Shown here one piece after another: positions 1 through 8,342 of a DNA stretch of 38,917 bases (the first letter of the stretch is position 1; every line of letters starts with the position of its first letter). The notes under the pieces were generated by a model. That model saw only the letters and a list, made by a program, of their open reading frames with translations, made no database searches and was not told where the DNA came from. The DNA comes from Candidatus Gastranaerophilales bacterium (GTDB lineage Bacteria; Cyanobacteriota; Vampirovibrionia; Gastranaerophilales; Gastranaerophilaceae). A program made the translations under genes and the position numbers. The DNA is taken from NCBI GenBank assembly GCA_900752845.1, contig CAADWU010000107.1, positions 1-38,917 of the forward strand, given 5' to 3'.

Positions 1-210
1 AGCTGCTGCTGCAAAAGATTTGAGAAAAAGTTTAACCTGCTCATTTGTAAGCATTTCTTTATCACAAAATGCGCACCTCAGTCCTGGAATATCTCTTATT
101 TCAGTATAAACCTTATTCGGCAGTCTTCCTGTAAAGTTTGGCTGATTGTATAAATATATTTTATTTTTGTTATTATAACTGCTATTTATAACAGGGTTAA
201 CGCTAAGCAT
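1..210 (-). CDS. Partial hypothetical protein with CxxC (N-terminal 70 residues)
   Basis: An open frame starts at the ATG at 210 and runs off the left edge with no stop, giving 70 residues. The visible part begins MLSVNPVINSSYNN, has a QPNFTGRLPNK stretch, then RCAFCDKEML, a CxxC pair that could be half of a zinc knuckle, and ends in an Ala-rich run at the edge. No family is recognised. The early 'NFTG' segment resembles the start of the two unknown proteins at 13210-14235, which begin MRI-A and then have an 'FT' segment, so it may be a lineage-specific type of N-terminus. The role is unknown. The start is chosen because it is the first ATG in frame; no strong ribosome binding site is visible. 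Confidence 0.55.
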   Translation of the reverse strand, partial: MLSVNPVINSSYNNKNKIYLYNQPNFTGRLPNKVYTEIRDIPGLRCAFCDKEMLTNEQVKLFLKSFAAAA

Positions 211-259
211 ACATTATATAATACATCTAAATAAAAATTTTTGTTAGCAGAAAAAATAT

Positions 260-288
260 TAAAAAAAAGAGGCCTTAATGACCTCTTT
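260..288 (-). terminator. Rho-independent terminator after tRNA-Leu
   Basis: On the minus strand AAAGAGGTC and GGCCTCTTT can pair (nine pairs, one G-T) around an ATTAA loop, followed at once by a T run. It lies just downstream of the tRNA gene and fits as its terminator. Confidence 0.8.
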
Positions 289-290
289 TA

Positions 291-374
291 TGGTGTCGGA
301 GATGGGACTTGAACCCACACAGATTTCTCCATACGCACCTGAAACGTACGTGTCTACCATTCCACCACTCCGAC
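291..374 (-). tRNA. tRNA-Leu (anticodon CAG)
   Basis: Read on the minus strand, the 84 bases form a class II tRNA. The acceptor stem is GTCGGAG/CTCCGAC, the D arm contains GGTGGAATGGTAGACAC as in leucine tRNAs, the anticodon stem is TACGT/GCGTA with loop TTCAGGT (anticodon CAG, reading CUG), there is a variable arm, and the T loop is GGTTCAAGTCC. The CCA end is encoded. A terminator follows directly. Confidence 0.93.
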
Positions 375-385
375 GTGTAAATTTT

Positions 386-985
386 TTATTTAATTTTTTT
401 GAAGAATTCATCAGCAATTAGCTGTGAATATTTGCTTTTTTCATTTACTGAAATCAAAAGTCTCGGTGAACCGTCTTTGGTTTCTACAGTTGATATTATA
501 CCGCTAACATCTCCGATTGGCAATTTTTTTACTCTTGCTTCAAATTTTACGTATGGAACTTCTTGTCCATAAGAATTAAGAGTGCCTCTTTTTGTTACAT
601 GCAGCTCATCTACTGATACTGCCTGGTATTTTATTTTACTGACTGATTTTTTAAGTTTTTCTTCAACATTTTCAGATTTTATATCTTCCGTTGTTAATAT
701 TGCGTTATCCCCGGATTCAACTACAAACATCTTTTGTCCTGATGCTTTATGTTCTGCGACAACCGCATTATATCCCATTATTCCTGCTGCTTTTTCAAGT
801 TCAAACTCATCATCAATTTTTGAAAAATCGCCAACTTTTTTTGCTCTTTCAAGCATGACATCTTTTGATGGATTGAAAAAGTTTCCTAAATATCCGCTAA
901 GCAATTCTTTCCCGCCAAGCGACATAAAGCCCACTACAGCGAGTGTAAGGATTATTGCTCTCAAAATATTTTTTAAACAACCCAT
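386..985 (-). CDS. Conserved-looking membrane-anchored protein of unknown function
   Basis: A 199-residue protein whose ATG at 985 is preceded by AAGGA about eight bases upstream. The N-terminus (MGCLKNILRAIILTLAVVGF) is a short charged head followed by a hydrophobic segment, so it is probably a signal anchor. The remainder is soluble and Lys/Glu-rich, without Cys beyond residue 3 and without a motif I recognise. It is transcribed divergently from mutS with only 37 bases between the two start codons, so the promoters overlap (a TATAAT lies in this gap on the minus strand). The predicted location is the cytoplasmic membrane with an extracytoplasmic domain; the function is unknown. Confidence 0.7.
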   Translation of the reverse strand: MGCLKNILRAIILTLAVVGFMSLGGKELLSGYLGNFFNPSKDVMLERAKKVGDFSKIDDEFELEKAAGIMGYNAVVAEHKASGQKMFVVESGDNAILTTEDIKSENVEEKLKKSVSKIKYQAVSVDELHVTKRGTLNSYGQEVPYVKFEARVKKLPIGDVSGIISTVETKDGSPRLLISVNEKSKYSQLIADEFFKKIK

Positions 986-1001
986 ATTGAAATCCTTATC
1001 A

Positions 1002-1010
1002 TGTTATACT
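1002..1010 (+). promoter_or_regulatory. Extended -10 promoter of mutS
   Basis: TGTTATACT (TG at 1002-1003, TATACT at 1005-1010) lies 12 bases before the mutS ATG. Transcription would begin about 6 bases before the ATG, leaving almost no leader. Confidence 0.5.
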
Positions 1011-1022
1011 ATTATTATAACT

Positions 1023-3599
1023 ATGAAAAAGTCAGAAATCAATCATATCAATACTGCTGACATTAAGGTGGAAGATTTAACACCTGCAATGCAAGAATAT
1101 TTAAAAATTAAGCACCAAAATCCTGATAAGATTTTGCTATACAGGCTTGGAGATTTTTATGAAACTTTCTTTGAAGATGCAGTTGTAATGTCAAAAGAGC
1201 TTGAATTAACTCTTACAGGACGTGAGCAGGGGAAATTCGGAAGAATACCGCTTGCCGGAATTCCTGCAAAAGCAATCAACGGTTACATTGAAAAACTTGT
1301 ACAAAAAAATTACAAAGTTGTAATCTGCGACCAGCTTGAAGATCCAAAGTTTGCTAAAGGACTTGTCAAAAGAGGGGTTACACGTATTGTAACTTCCGGA
1401 ACTTTAACTGAAAGCGACTTTTTACAACAGAATTCTAACAATTATATTTGTTCTTTATTTAAAGATGAAAAAAGCGGAAATTACGGATTTTCATATGCTG
1501 ATATTTCTACAGGAGAATTTAAAGTAACTCAAGCTTCTTTAGAACTTATTATGGCTGAACTTATCAGATTGCAGCCTGCTGAAGTCGTAGGTCCGTCACA
1601 AAAACAAAAAATAATGCCGTTTCAGATTGTTCCTGACGAAAAAATTGATTTACCCGAAGAAATTACAAAACTTTATAACTGCTCTAAAATTCCTACATCC
1701 GTATTTGATGAGAATTTTGCAGAAAACAATTTGAAAGCTGTTTTTCAGGCTAATAGCCTTGAAGCGTTCGGGTATAACAGATATAAACTCGGATTTAGAG
1801 CAGCAGGGGCATTGCTTGCCTATGTTTGGGAAACTCTAAAAGATAATGTTCCGAAATTTGACAGAATAGAGCCTTATGAGCTTTCAGAATATATGATTTT
1901 GGATGGAAGCACAAGAAAAAATCTTGAGCTTGTTGAAACTTTAAGAGATAAAAACAAATTTGGTTCTTTGCTGTGGGCCATAGACAAAACCAAAACAAAT
2001 ATGGGGGCAAGGCTTCTTAAAAACTGGCTTTGTCAGCCTTTAAAAAATATTGATGACATTTTAACCAGACAAAATTCTATTACAGAACTTGTCGAAAAAA
2101 GTGATGAGAGAATAAATATTTCTAATTGTTTAGAAAAAATTTATGATATACAAAGACTTGCAACAAGAATGTCCAACAGCTCTGCTAATCCAAAAGATTT
2201 CTTGAGCTTAAAGGCTTCTCTTTCTATCTTGCCTGAACTTCTTGAAGCAGCTTCTCCACTTGAATTTAACCCGTTAAAAGGTATTGAAGAATACAAAAAC
2301 GAAATTGCAGAATACACTGAATTAATAGAGAGAACAATTTCGGAAACAGCACCTAACTTGATTAAAGAAGGCGGAATTATAAAGCCAGGAGTATCAGGTG
2401 AGCTTGATTATTTCCGGGAATTATTAACAGGCGGTGAAAACTGGCTTAAACAATATGAAGAAACCGAAAAAGAAAAATCAGGCATTAAATCTTTAAAAGT
2501 CGGATTTAACAAAGTTTTCGGATATTTTATCGAAATATCTAATTCATATCTTAACCAAATCCCTGAAGGTTATATAAGAAAACAAACTTTAACAAACGGT
2601 GAAAGATTTATAACAGAAGAATTAAAAAAACACGAAGATGATGTTCTTTCTGCAAGGTTTAAATCATCTGAACTTGAGTACAAATTGTTCAGTGATTTCA
2701 GAGAATATTCTAAAGAATTTGTAACCAAAATCAGAGAAATAGCAGACAGTATTGCAAAATGTGATGTTTATGCAGGACTTGCTCAGGCAGCTGTTGAAAA
2801 TAACTATTGCAAACCCATAATAGATAATTCAGACGATTTCATAATCAAAAACGGACGTCACGCTGTTTTGGAAAAAATTCTTCCGCTGGGTGAATATGTT
2901 GCAAACGATTTGGAATTAAAATGTAACACCTCAGATGCTACCCAGTTTATGATTTTAACAGGACCTAACATGGCGGGTAAATCAACATATATGCGTCAAA
3001 ATGCCTTAATTGCAATACTTGCTCAAATAGGTTCGTGGGTTCCTGCAGATTATGCCAAAATCGGTATTATAGATAAAATATTTACACGTGTCGGCGCATC
3101 TGATGATTTAACTCTCGGACAATCAACCTTTATGGTTGAAATGATTGAAACTGCTTGTATTCTAAACTCTGCAACAGACAGAAGCTTTATACTGCTTGAT
3201 GAAATAGGCAGAGGAACAAGTACGTATGACGGTGTTGCAATTGCATGGTCAGTTGCCGAATACATCGCAACTAAAATAAAAGCAAGATGCATATTTGCAA
3301 CGCACTACCATGAATTAAACGTGATGACCAAAACATATCCGCAAATTAAAAATTACAGAATTACAATCAGCGAAGAAAACGGAGAGATTGAATTCTTAAG
3401 AAAAATTGTTCAAGGCGGAGCGAGCAAAAGTTATGGTATACAGGTTGCAAAAATGGCAGGGCTGCCTAATACTGTCATCAGACGTTCTGAAGACTTGATG
3501 GCTAGAATGCAGAGAGATTTCTCAAACAATCTTGCAACCCGCAAAAAATCGGTTGATACACCGTCTGTGGATATACCGCAATTAAATCTGTTTAATTAA
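1023..3599 (+). CDS. mutS: DNA mismatch repair ATPase MutS
   Basis: MutS recognises mismatched and looped-out bases in DNA and uses ATP to start strand-directed repair. The protein has 858 residues, normal for MutS1. The mismatch-wedge motif F-Y-E is at residues 45-47 (GDFYE). The C-terminal ATPase shows the Walker A GPNMAGKS at 647-654, the Walker B/signature LLDEIGRGTSTYDG and the ATHYHEL switch. The ATG at 1023 is chosen because the family N-terminus (ALQQYLxxK-like) begins just after it; the frame is open for a further 441 bases upstream, but that part is antisense to the divergent gene and has no MutS similarity. There is no Shine-Dalgarno sequence, and a -10 box sits 12 bases upstream, so the mRNA is probably nearly leaderless. 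MutS activity sets how fast long homopolymers slip, which bears on the C10 tracts elsewhere in the window. Confidence 0.97.
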   Translation: MKKSEINHINTADIKVEDLTPAMQEYLKIKHQNPDKILLYRLGDFYETFFEDAVVMSKELELTLTGREQGKFGRIPLAGIPAKAINGYIEKLVQKNYKVVICDQLEDPKFAKGLVKRGVTRIVTSGTLTESDFLQQNSNNYICSLFKDEKSGNYGFSYADISTGEFKVTQASLELIMAELIRLQPAEVVGPSQKQKIMPFQIVPDEKIDLPEEITKLYNCSKIPTSVFDENFAENNLKAVFQANSLEAFGYNRYKLGFRAAGALLAYVWETLKDNVPKFDRIEPYELSEYMILDGSTRKNLELVETLRDKNKFGSLLWAIDKTKTNMGARLLKNWLCQPLKNIDDILTRQNSITELVEKSDERINISNCLEKIYDIQRLATRMSNSSANPKDFLSLKASLSILPELLEAASPLEFNPLKGIEEYKNEIAEYTELIERTISETAPNLIKEGGIIKPGVSGELDYFRELLTGGENWLKQYEETEKEKSGIKSLKVGFNKVFGYFIEISNSYLNQIPEGYIRKQTLTNGERFITEELKKHEDDVLSARFKSSELEYKLFSDFREYSKEFVTKIREIADSIAKCDVYAGLAQAAVENNYCKPIIDNSDDFIIKNGRHAVLEKILPLGEYVANDLELKCNTSDATQFMILTGPNMAGKSTYMRQNALIAILAQIGSWVPADYAKIGIIDKIFTRVGASDDLTLGQSTFMVEMIETACILNSATDRSFILLDEIGRGTSTYDGVAIAWSVAEYIATKIKARCIFATHYHELNVMTKTYPQIKNYRITISEENGEIEFLRKIVQGGASKSYGIQVAKMAGLPNTVIRRSEDLMARMQRDFSNNLATRKKSVDTPSVDIPQLNLFN

Positions 3600-3628
3600 A
3601 AATAACAAAATCAATGTATGCCTCAATG

Positions 3629-3853
3629 CTAAATTGTGAAAAACTCCAGAAAATCAGCATTCATTAAGCCCTGAGTTTCACCACCGCTTAAGAAAACAAA
3701 TACTTGCGGATCGTCAATTTTATATGTTTCATAATCCTTGTTTTTATTAACAGCATCCATGTCATTATCTTCCGGCAGTGCGATACGTTCAGATATGTTT
3801 TCATCTTCAGGGTAAATTTCCGTTAAAATTAAATCCAAATCTGTATCTGTCAT
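3629..3853 (-). CDS. Small acidic hypothetical protein
   Basis: A 74-residue ORF with ATG at 3853 and a GAGG ribosome binding site at suitable spacing. It is strongly acidic at the N-terminus (TDTDLDLILTEIYPEDEN) and has no membrane segment, Cys cluster or family motif that I can see. It lies 55 bases downstream of tgt on the same strand and converges with mutS. It could be the last gene of the ndk-tgt transcript. The ribosome binding site and codon use make it credible, but the function is unknown. Confidence 0.55.
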   Translation of the reverse strand: MTDTDLDLILTEIYPEDENISERIALPEDNDMDAVNKNKDYETYKIDDPQVFVFLSGGETQGLMNADFLEFFTI

Positions 3854-3908
3854 ACATTAAAACCTCATTATTGCTTATACATTGTTAATAATGATTTTTT
3901 AATAAAAG

Positions 3909-5033
3909 TCAAGTTAAATCAGCATAATGCTCATTGTAAAAATCACCGAAACTGTCTTCTATAATAGCCTGACGTGATTTTTTTGCAAAATCAATTAAAA
4001 ATTTAGTATTATGTATTGATAAAAGCGTAGCTGCAGTGCTTTCTCCGCATCTCCATAAATGTCTTAAATATGCTCTTGAATGGTTTTTGCAAGTATAACA
4101 ATTACACCCTTCAACAAGCGGTCTGTCATCTTCATGAAACTCTTTGTTTTTTATATTTTTTTTACCATTCCATGTAAAGAAAGAACCATGACGGGCATTG
4201 CGAGTAGGAAGAACGCAATCAAACATATCAATACCGTGTTTAATTCCGTTAAGCAAATCTTCAGGTGTACCTACTCCCATAAGGTATCTTGGTTTATATT
4301 TCGGTAAAAGAGGTGCTGTAAATTCAGTGAAATGGTTCATTATATCTTTTGATTCACCGACACTCAATCCACCGATTGCATAGCCCGCAGCATCATAAGA
4401 TGAAATTACAGCTGCACTTTCACGTCTTAAGTCATCAAAAAATGCACCTTGTACAATAGGAAACAATGCCTGTCGAGGATTTGTCTTTGCTTTAAAGCAT
4501 CTTTCAAGCCATCTGTGTGTACGTTCCATTGCTTTTTTTGCTGTATCGTAATCGCAAGGGTAAGGCGCACATTGGTCAAATGCCATAATTATGTCTGCTC
4601 CTATATCCTGTTGAATTTCCATAGAAACTTCAGGGTTAATAAAGTGTTTTTTTCCGTCTTTCGGATCTCTAAATTCAACACCGTCTTCTGTAATTTTATT
4701 TAGATGAGCAAGAGAAAACACCTGAAAACCGCCTGAATCAGTTAAAACAGGTTTGTGCCAGTTCATCCACCCGTGAATACCGCCGAATTTTTTAATCAGT
4801 TTTGTTCCTGCTCTTAGGTACAAATGATATGAATTGGCTAGAATAATTTGGGCACCTGTATCTTCAATCTGGTCGCAAGTAAGGGTTTTCACAGCAGAAT
4901 TTGTACCTACGGGCATAAAAATCGGAGTTTCTATCATACCGTGAGGAGTTGTTAAAATACCTGCTCTTGCACCTGTTTGAGCACATTCATGCACAAGTTC
5001 ATATTTAAAATATTCATGTGCATTATCACGCAT
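3909..5033 (-). CDS. tgt: tRNA-guanine transglycosylase (queuine tRNA-ribosyltransferase)
   Basis: Bacterial Tgt swaps guanine 34 for the queuosine precursor preQ1 in GUN-anticodon tRNAs (Asp, Asn, His, Tyr). The 374-residue length is typical. The sequence has the TIM-barrel signatures ETPIFMPVGT, LTDSGGFQVFS (active-site Asp), MAFDQCAPYPC and GGLSVGE. The C-terminal zinc site is CNCYTCKNHSRAYLRHL (CxCxxC plus a downstream His). The start ATG overlaps the ndk stop by one base (TAATG), so the two genes are translationally coupled. No preQ1 biosynthesis genes are present in this window. The identification is secure from the motifs. Confidence 0.97.
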   Translation of the reverse strand: MRDNAHEYFKYELVHECAQTGARAGILTTPHGMIETPIFMPVGTNSAVKTLTCDQIEDTGAQIILANSYHLYLRAGTKLIKKFGGIHGWMNWHKPVLTDSGGFQVFSLAHLNKITEDGVEFRDPKDGKKHFINPEVSMEIQQDIGADIIMAFDQCAPYPCDYDTAKKAMERTHRWLERCFKAKTNPRQALFPIVQGAFFDDLRRESAAVISSYDAAGYAIGGLSVGESKDIMNHFTEFTAPLLPKYKPRYLMGVGTPEDLLNGIKHGIDMFDCVLPTRNARHGSFFTWNGKKNIKNKEFHEDDRPLVEGCNCYTCKNHSRAYLRHLWRCGESTAATLLSIHNTKFLIDFAKKSRQAIIEDSFGDFYNEHYADLT

Positions 5034-5503
5034 TACTCATCAACACCTTCAGTAACAAGTTCCATCATATTTTTGTAATTTGTGCAAAGTTCTTCAGGTT
5101 TAAAGTAGATATTAATTTCTTTTTCAGCACTTTCAATACTGTCTGAACCATGAACTGTATTATACTCTTTCAGTTGCGCATAATCAGCTCTAATAGAACC
5201 TACATCTGCTTCACAAGGGTCAGTAACTCCTAAAAGATGACGCACGCCCTGCACAGCTTTATATCCTTGAAAGACCATTGCAACTATAGGTCCGCTTGTT
5301 ATGTATTTAACAAGGTTAGGATAGAAAGGTTTTCCGATGTGTTCTTCATAATGTTTTGCCGCTATTTCTTCTGTAACTTGAAGCATTTTAAGACCAATCA
5401 TCTTATAGCCTTTTTTTTCAAAACGGCTGATAATTTCACCGATAAATCCTCTTTTTACTCCATCAGGCTTGATAGCCACAAATGTTCTTTCCTCTGTATG
5501 CAT
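5033..5503 (-). CDS. ndk: Nucleoside diphosphate kinase
   Basis: Ndk transfers the gamma phosphate of ATP to nucleoside diphosphates through a phosphohistidine. The protein has 156 residues. The N-terminus RTFVAIKPDGVKRG is the family signature, and the active-site His lies in NTVHGSDS. The start is set at the ATG at 5503 because GGAGG lies eight bases upstream; an ATG at 5518 would include that ribosome binding site in the coding sequence. It forms an operon with tgt through a one-base overlap. The promoter is the extended -10 just upstream. Confidence 0.97.
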   Translation of the reverse strand: MHTEERTFVAIKPDGVKRGFIGEIISRFEKKGYKMIGLKMLQVTEEIAAKHYEEHIGKPFYPNLVKYITSGPIVAMVFQGYKAVQGVRHLLGVTDPCEADVGSIRADYAQLKEYNTVHGSDSIESAEKEINIYFKPEELCTNYKNMMELVTEGVDE

Positions 5504-5526
5504 GTGTATTTCCTCCATATAGAACT

Positions 5527-5535
5527 ATTGTAGCA
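5527..5535 (-). promoter_or_regulatory. Extended -10 promoter of ndk-tgt
   Basis: On the minus strand TGCTACAAT lies about 24 bases before the ndk ATG, followed by the GGAGG ribosome binding site. No good -35 box is visible, but an extended -10 element does not need one. Confidence 0.5.
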
Positions 5536-5552
5536 CAAATATAAGATTTAGC

Positions 5553-6956
5553 TTATTTAATCTTATAATACTTTGATTTAGAAGATTTATAAATACCTAT
5601 GTTGTAGTTGTTTTTTAATGTCACGTTTATATTTTTACTGCTTGAGGCATATGCTGAATTTAATAAAATATAATTTCCCACTTTATCTGCAAGCGCCTGA
5701 TTATCAATATCTTTAGTTCTAACAACAATGCCTAAATTTTTATTTTCCTCAGAACCGTATTGACCATAACTGAATACATCAAGATGCATTTCATCAGCAA
5801 GCTTGTCAGGAAATAAGGTTTTTTGCTTAATAATATTTTTTGCTGCAAAAGAACCTGCTAACATAGGAGCAGAAAATATTAAAGCAATAATCACAGACAC
5901 TATGATGATTGTAATATCCGTTTTTTCAGCATAAAGTATTTTTGTGTTTTCTTTTGATGTAACAAAACTTTTTACAGGAAAATCATGTAAAGTCTGACGG
6001 TTTTTGTTAAATATAAATATTAATACAAAAACCAAATACAAAAATAATAAAACTGTTAACGGAAAAATATTTTTAATATCAAATATATGATATTCAGGCA
6101 TAACAGTAACTAATGCACTTGAAAATGCACCAACAGCATAAACACATACTACAAAAATAAAAGCTCTCAAAAAAGATTTACCGACAGAAATGAATTCATT
6201 ATTTTTATCAACAACATTAATTGCAAATAACTTTTTTCCTATTGTCTGACCACCGCAAAGGACACTGTTCATTAATCCGAAATATAAAAGATAAACTACA
6301 GCTCCGGCTAATATACCGTAACCAGCAATTTCATACCACAATGAAGCTCCAACTGTGCCTATAAGCAAGCCGGCAATTTTTAAAACAATTAATGTATCAA
6401 TATAGTATGCGCCTATTCTTTTCCAAAATACAACAGCAGCAGAAGCCTCAACTACTTCATTGCTATGTATAGTTTCTTTTGTGACAACAGCTTCTTTTTC
6501 TCTAACTGAAAACTTTCCCGGTATTAAAAGCATTGCAAAACCTACTGCACTTAATGCCAGACTTAAAAGTCCGTAAGCTGTTGATTTAACAGGAATAAAA
6601 TACATTGATAAAGTCAAAACAACTACAGAAATTGCAGTAATAAAACTTCTTTGTCTGTCACCTGAAATATCATATAATCTTTTTGTATTATTAATAAAAC
6701 TCAAAAAACATCCCAAGGAAACCAGAATTAGCCATACTATCAAATGACCGTCAGACGCCGTTTTTATAATTGAAATCATATTTGTTGAAATTCCTGATAC
6801 AGAATTTTCCATAATAGCCTGAAAGACAGACCTGCAAAATAAAAACTGCATTGCTGATAACACAATTGCAATAACTAAACCGATTAAAAAATAATATTTA
6901 CGTCCTAAATATCCGTCAATACTTAACGGATTTAAGTTTTCTTTATTTTCTTCCAT
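5553..6956 (-). CDS. DUF805/RDD-family multi-spanning membrane protein
   Basis: A 467-residue integral membrane protein. Residues 1 to about 150 resemble DUF805: an opening LSIDGYLGRKYYFLIGL, several hydrophobic helices and the internal NNTKRLYDISGDR motif. Residues about 175-330 match the RDD family: FWKRIGAYYIDTLIVLKIAG (the Arg and Asp of 'RDD') and GGQTIGKKLFAINVVD. A further helix near 350 is followed by a soluble C-terminal domain of about 100 residues on the far side. The ATG at 6956 has an AGGAG ribosome binding site. It lies 36 bases after the MATE gene and is probably co-transcribed with it. RDD proteins have been linked to ion transport, but the substrate here cannot be told from the sequence. 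Confidence 0.75.
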   Translation of the reverse strand: MEENKENLNPLSIDGYLGRKYYFLIGLVIAIVLSAMQFLFCRSVFQAIMENSVSGISTNMISIIKTASDGHLIVWLILVSLGCFLSFINNTKRLYDISGDRQRSFITAISVVVLTLSMYFIPVKSTAYGLLSLALSAVGFAMLLIPGKFSVREKEAVVTKETIHSNEVVEASAAVVFWKRIGAYYIDTLIVLKIAGLLIGTVGASLWYEIAGYGILAGAVVYLLYFGLMNSVLCGGQTIGKKLFAINVVDKNNEFISVGKSFLRAFIFVVCVYAVGAFSSALVTVMPEYHIFDIKNIFPLTVLLFLYLVFVLIFIFNKNRQTLHDFPVKSFVTSKENTKILYAEKTDITIIIVSVIIALIFSAPMLAGSFAAKNIIKQKTLFPDKLADEMHLDVFSYGQYGSEENKNLGIVVRTKDIDNQALADKVGNYILLNSAYASSSKNINVTLKNNYNIGIYKSSKSKYYKIK

Positions 6957-6992
6957 TATCTGCTCCTAAATTTTATTTGAATGATAACATTT

Positions 6993-8312
6993 TTAAGCTT
7001 TTGACGCAAGCGTCATTTTGCGAATTTCTTTCTTCATAACAATAACCATAATAATACATAGAATTACAGCAGAAATACATAACCCGTACCAGAAACCTCT
7101 AAGCTTTAATCCGAAATTAAAAGCAAGGACATAACCTACAGGAAGGTAAATTAACCAGTATGCTATAAAATTAGAAATTAAAACTACCTTAGTTTTCTTT
7201 ATACCTTTAAACACACCTGCAAGCGCCACCTGCAAACCGTCACAAACCTGAAACATTGACAATATATAAATTACCGGCACACAAATACTTATTAAAGCAG
7301 CATCTTTTGTAAACAACCCGACAAGAAAACGAGGGAAAGTAGCAAATACAACCGAACTGCAAGCCATAAATCCAGTTGCCATAACAATACCTACAAATGC
7401 ATATTTTTTCAAATCTCTGAGATTATCAGCCCCGTTTGCAAACCCTACTTTAACAGCAATTGCGTTTGACAATGCAAGAGGAACCATAAATGAAACAGTA
7501 GTTAAAGTACATACCAAATTCTGAGCAGCTGCATAAATACCTGCAACTCTGCCCATAATGATTGCAATACTGTTAAATGCAACAAACTCTACCATTACAG
7601 CAAGTGATATAGGAAGTCCTACCTGCATTATGCTTCTGTAGTAACTCTTGTCATGAAAATCTCTTGTATTCATTCTCAAAAGACAATAAAAATACAAAGC
7701 CAGCCCCATAACCCATCTTACAATTAAACTTGCAATTGCAAGCCCTGCCACGCCCAAAGAAGGTATAGGACCAAACCCGAATACAAGAACAGCATTAAGT
7801 ATTAAGTTTAAAAATACACATATTACAGTAACCAGATTTGGGAAAAGCACTATCTCAAAAGCCTGTAAATATTCTTTCAAAGCTGCATTTAAATACATTC
7901 CTACAGTTGCAAAGGCAGAAATAAACATATATTCTTTAATTGCAGGTACAAGTCTTGCTTCAAAATGCAGGTTATCAATAAGTGGTATCGATAGAAAAAC
8001 TGCAACAGAAGTAATCAAAGACATAATCAGCGCAAATCTTATTGTCGGATAAAAATACCTTTTTGCAGGCTGTTTTGCACCTCTCTTGTTTGAAAGTATT
8101 GGCGAAACGCTGCCAAGCAGACCTATTCCGAATATAAAAATTACGTTTATAATTGCAGTAGCAATTGAAATTGCAGCAAGAGTATCAGTTGAATGTCTTC
8201 CTGCAATCAAAACATCCCCTGCCCCTATCAGAATGAAACCTAAATTTCCCATAATAATAGGCAGGGCAATGTTTAATAATTCTTTCGCATAATGTTTAAA
8301 TTGATTACTCAT
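6993..8312 (-). CDS. MATE-family multidrug/metabolite exporter
   Basis: A 439-residue polytopic protein with about 12 hydrophobic helices arranged as two related halves. It opens KELLNIALPIIMGNLGFILIG and has GLGVAGLAIAS-type and LSNAIAVKVGFANGA segments typical of MATE (NorM/DinF-like) cation- or proton-coupled antiporters. These export organic cations, drugs or metabolites across the inner membrane. The start is placed at the ATG at 8312 rather than the TTG at 8321: TATAAT occupies 8321-8326, so a start there would overlap the promoter. With only eight bases between the -10 box and the ATG and no Shine-Dalgarno sequence, the mRNA is probably leaderless. The RDD protein gene follows 36 bases downstream. 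Confidence 0.9.
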   Translation of the reverse strand: MSNQFKHYAKELLNIALPIIMGNLGFILIGAGDVLIAGRHSTDTLAAISIATAIINVIFIFGIGLLGSVSPILSNKRGAKQPAKRYFYPTIRFALIMSLITSVAVFLSIPLIDNLHFEARLVPAIKEYMFISAFATVGMYLNAALKEYLQAFEIVLFPNLVTVICVFLNLILNAVLVFGFGPIPSLGVAGLAIASLIVRWVMGLALYFYCLLRMNTRDFHDKSYYRSIMQVGLPISLAVMVEFVAFNSIAIIMGRVAGIYAAAQNLVCTLTTVSFMVPLALSNAIAVKVGFANGADNLRDLKKYAFVGIVMATGFMACSSVVFATFPRFLVGLFTKDAALISICVPVIYILSMFQVCDGLQVALAGVFKGIKKTKVVLISNFIAYWLIYLPVGYVLAFNFGLKLRGFWYGLCISAVILCIIMVIVMKKEIRKMTLASKA

Positions 8313-8320
8313 ACCAAACA

Positions 8321-8326
8321 ATTATA
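8321..8326 (-). promoter_or_regulatory. -10 box of the MATE gene (leaderless arrangement)
   Basis: TATAAT on the minus strand ends eight bases before the ATG at 8312. The start point would fall at or within a base or two of the initiation codon. Confidence 0.5.
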
Positions 8327-8342
8327 CTATAAATATAAAATT

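Noticed and set aside
582..1022. Upstream extension of the mutS frame
   Set aside because: It is antisense to the divergent membrane-protein gene, has no MutS similarity, and the family N-terminus starts after 1023.
5541..5566. Inverted repeat ATAAGATT/AATCTTAT at the end of the RDD gene as a terminator
   Set aside because: The arms pair perfectly, but they are AT-only apart from one pair and no T run follows; it also overlaps the stop codon.
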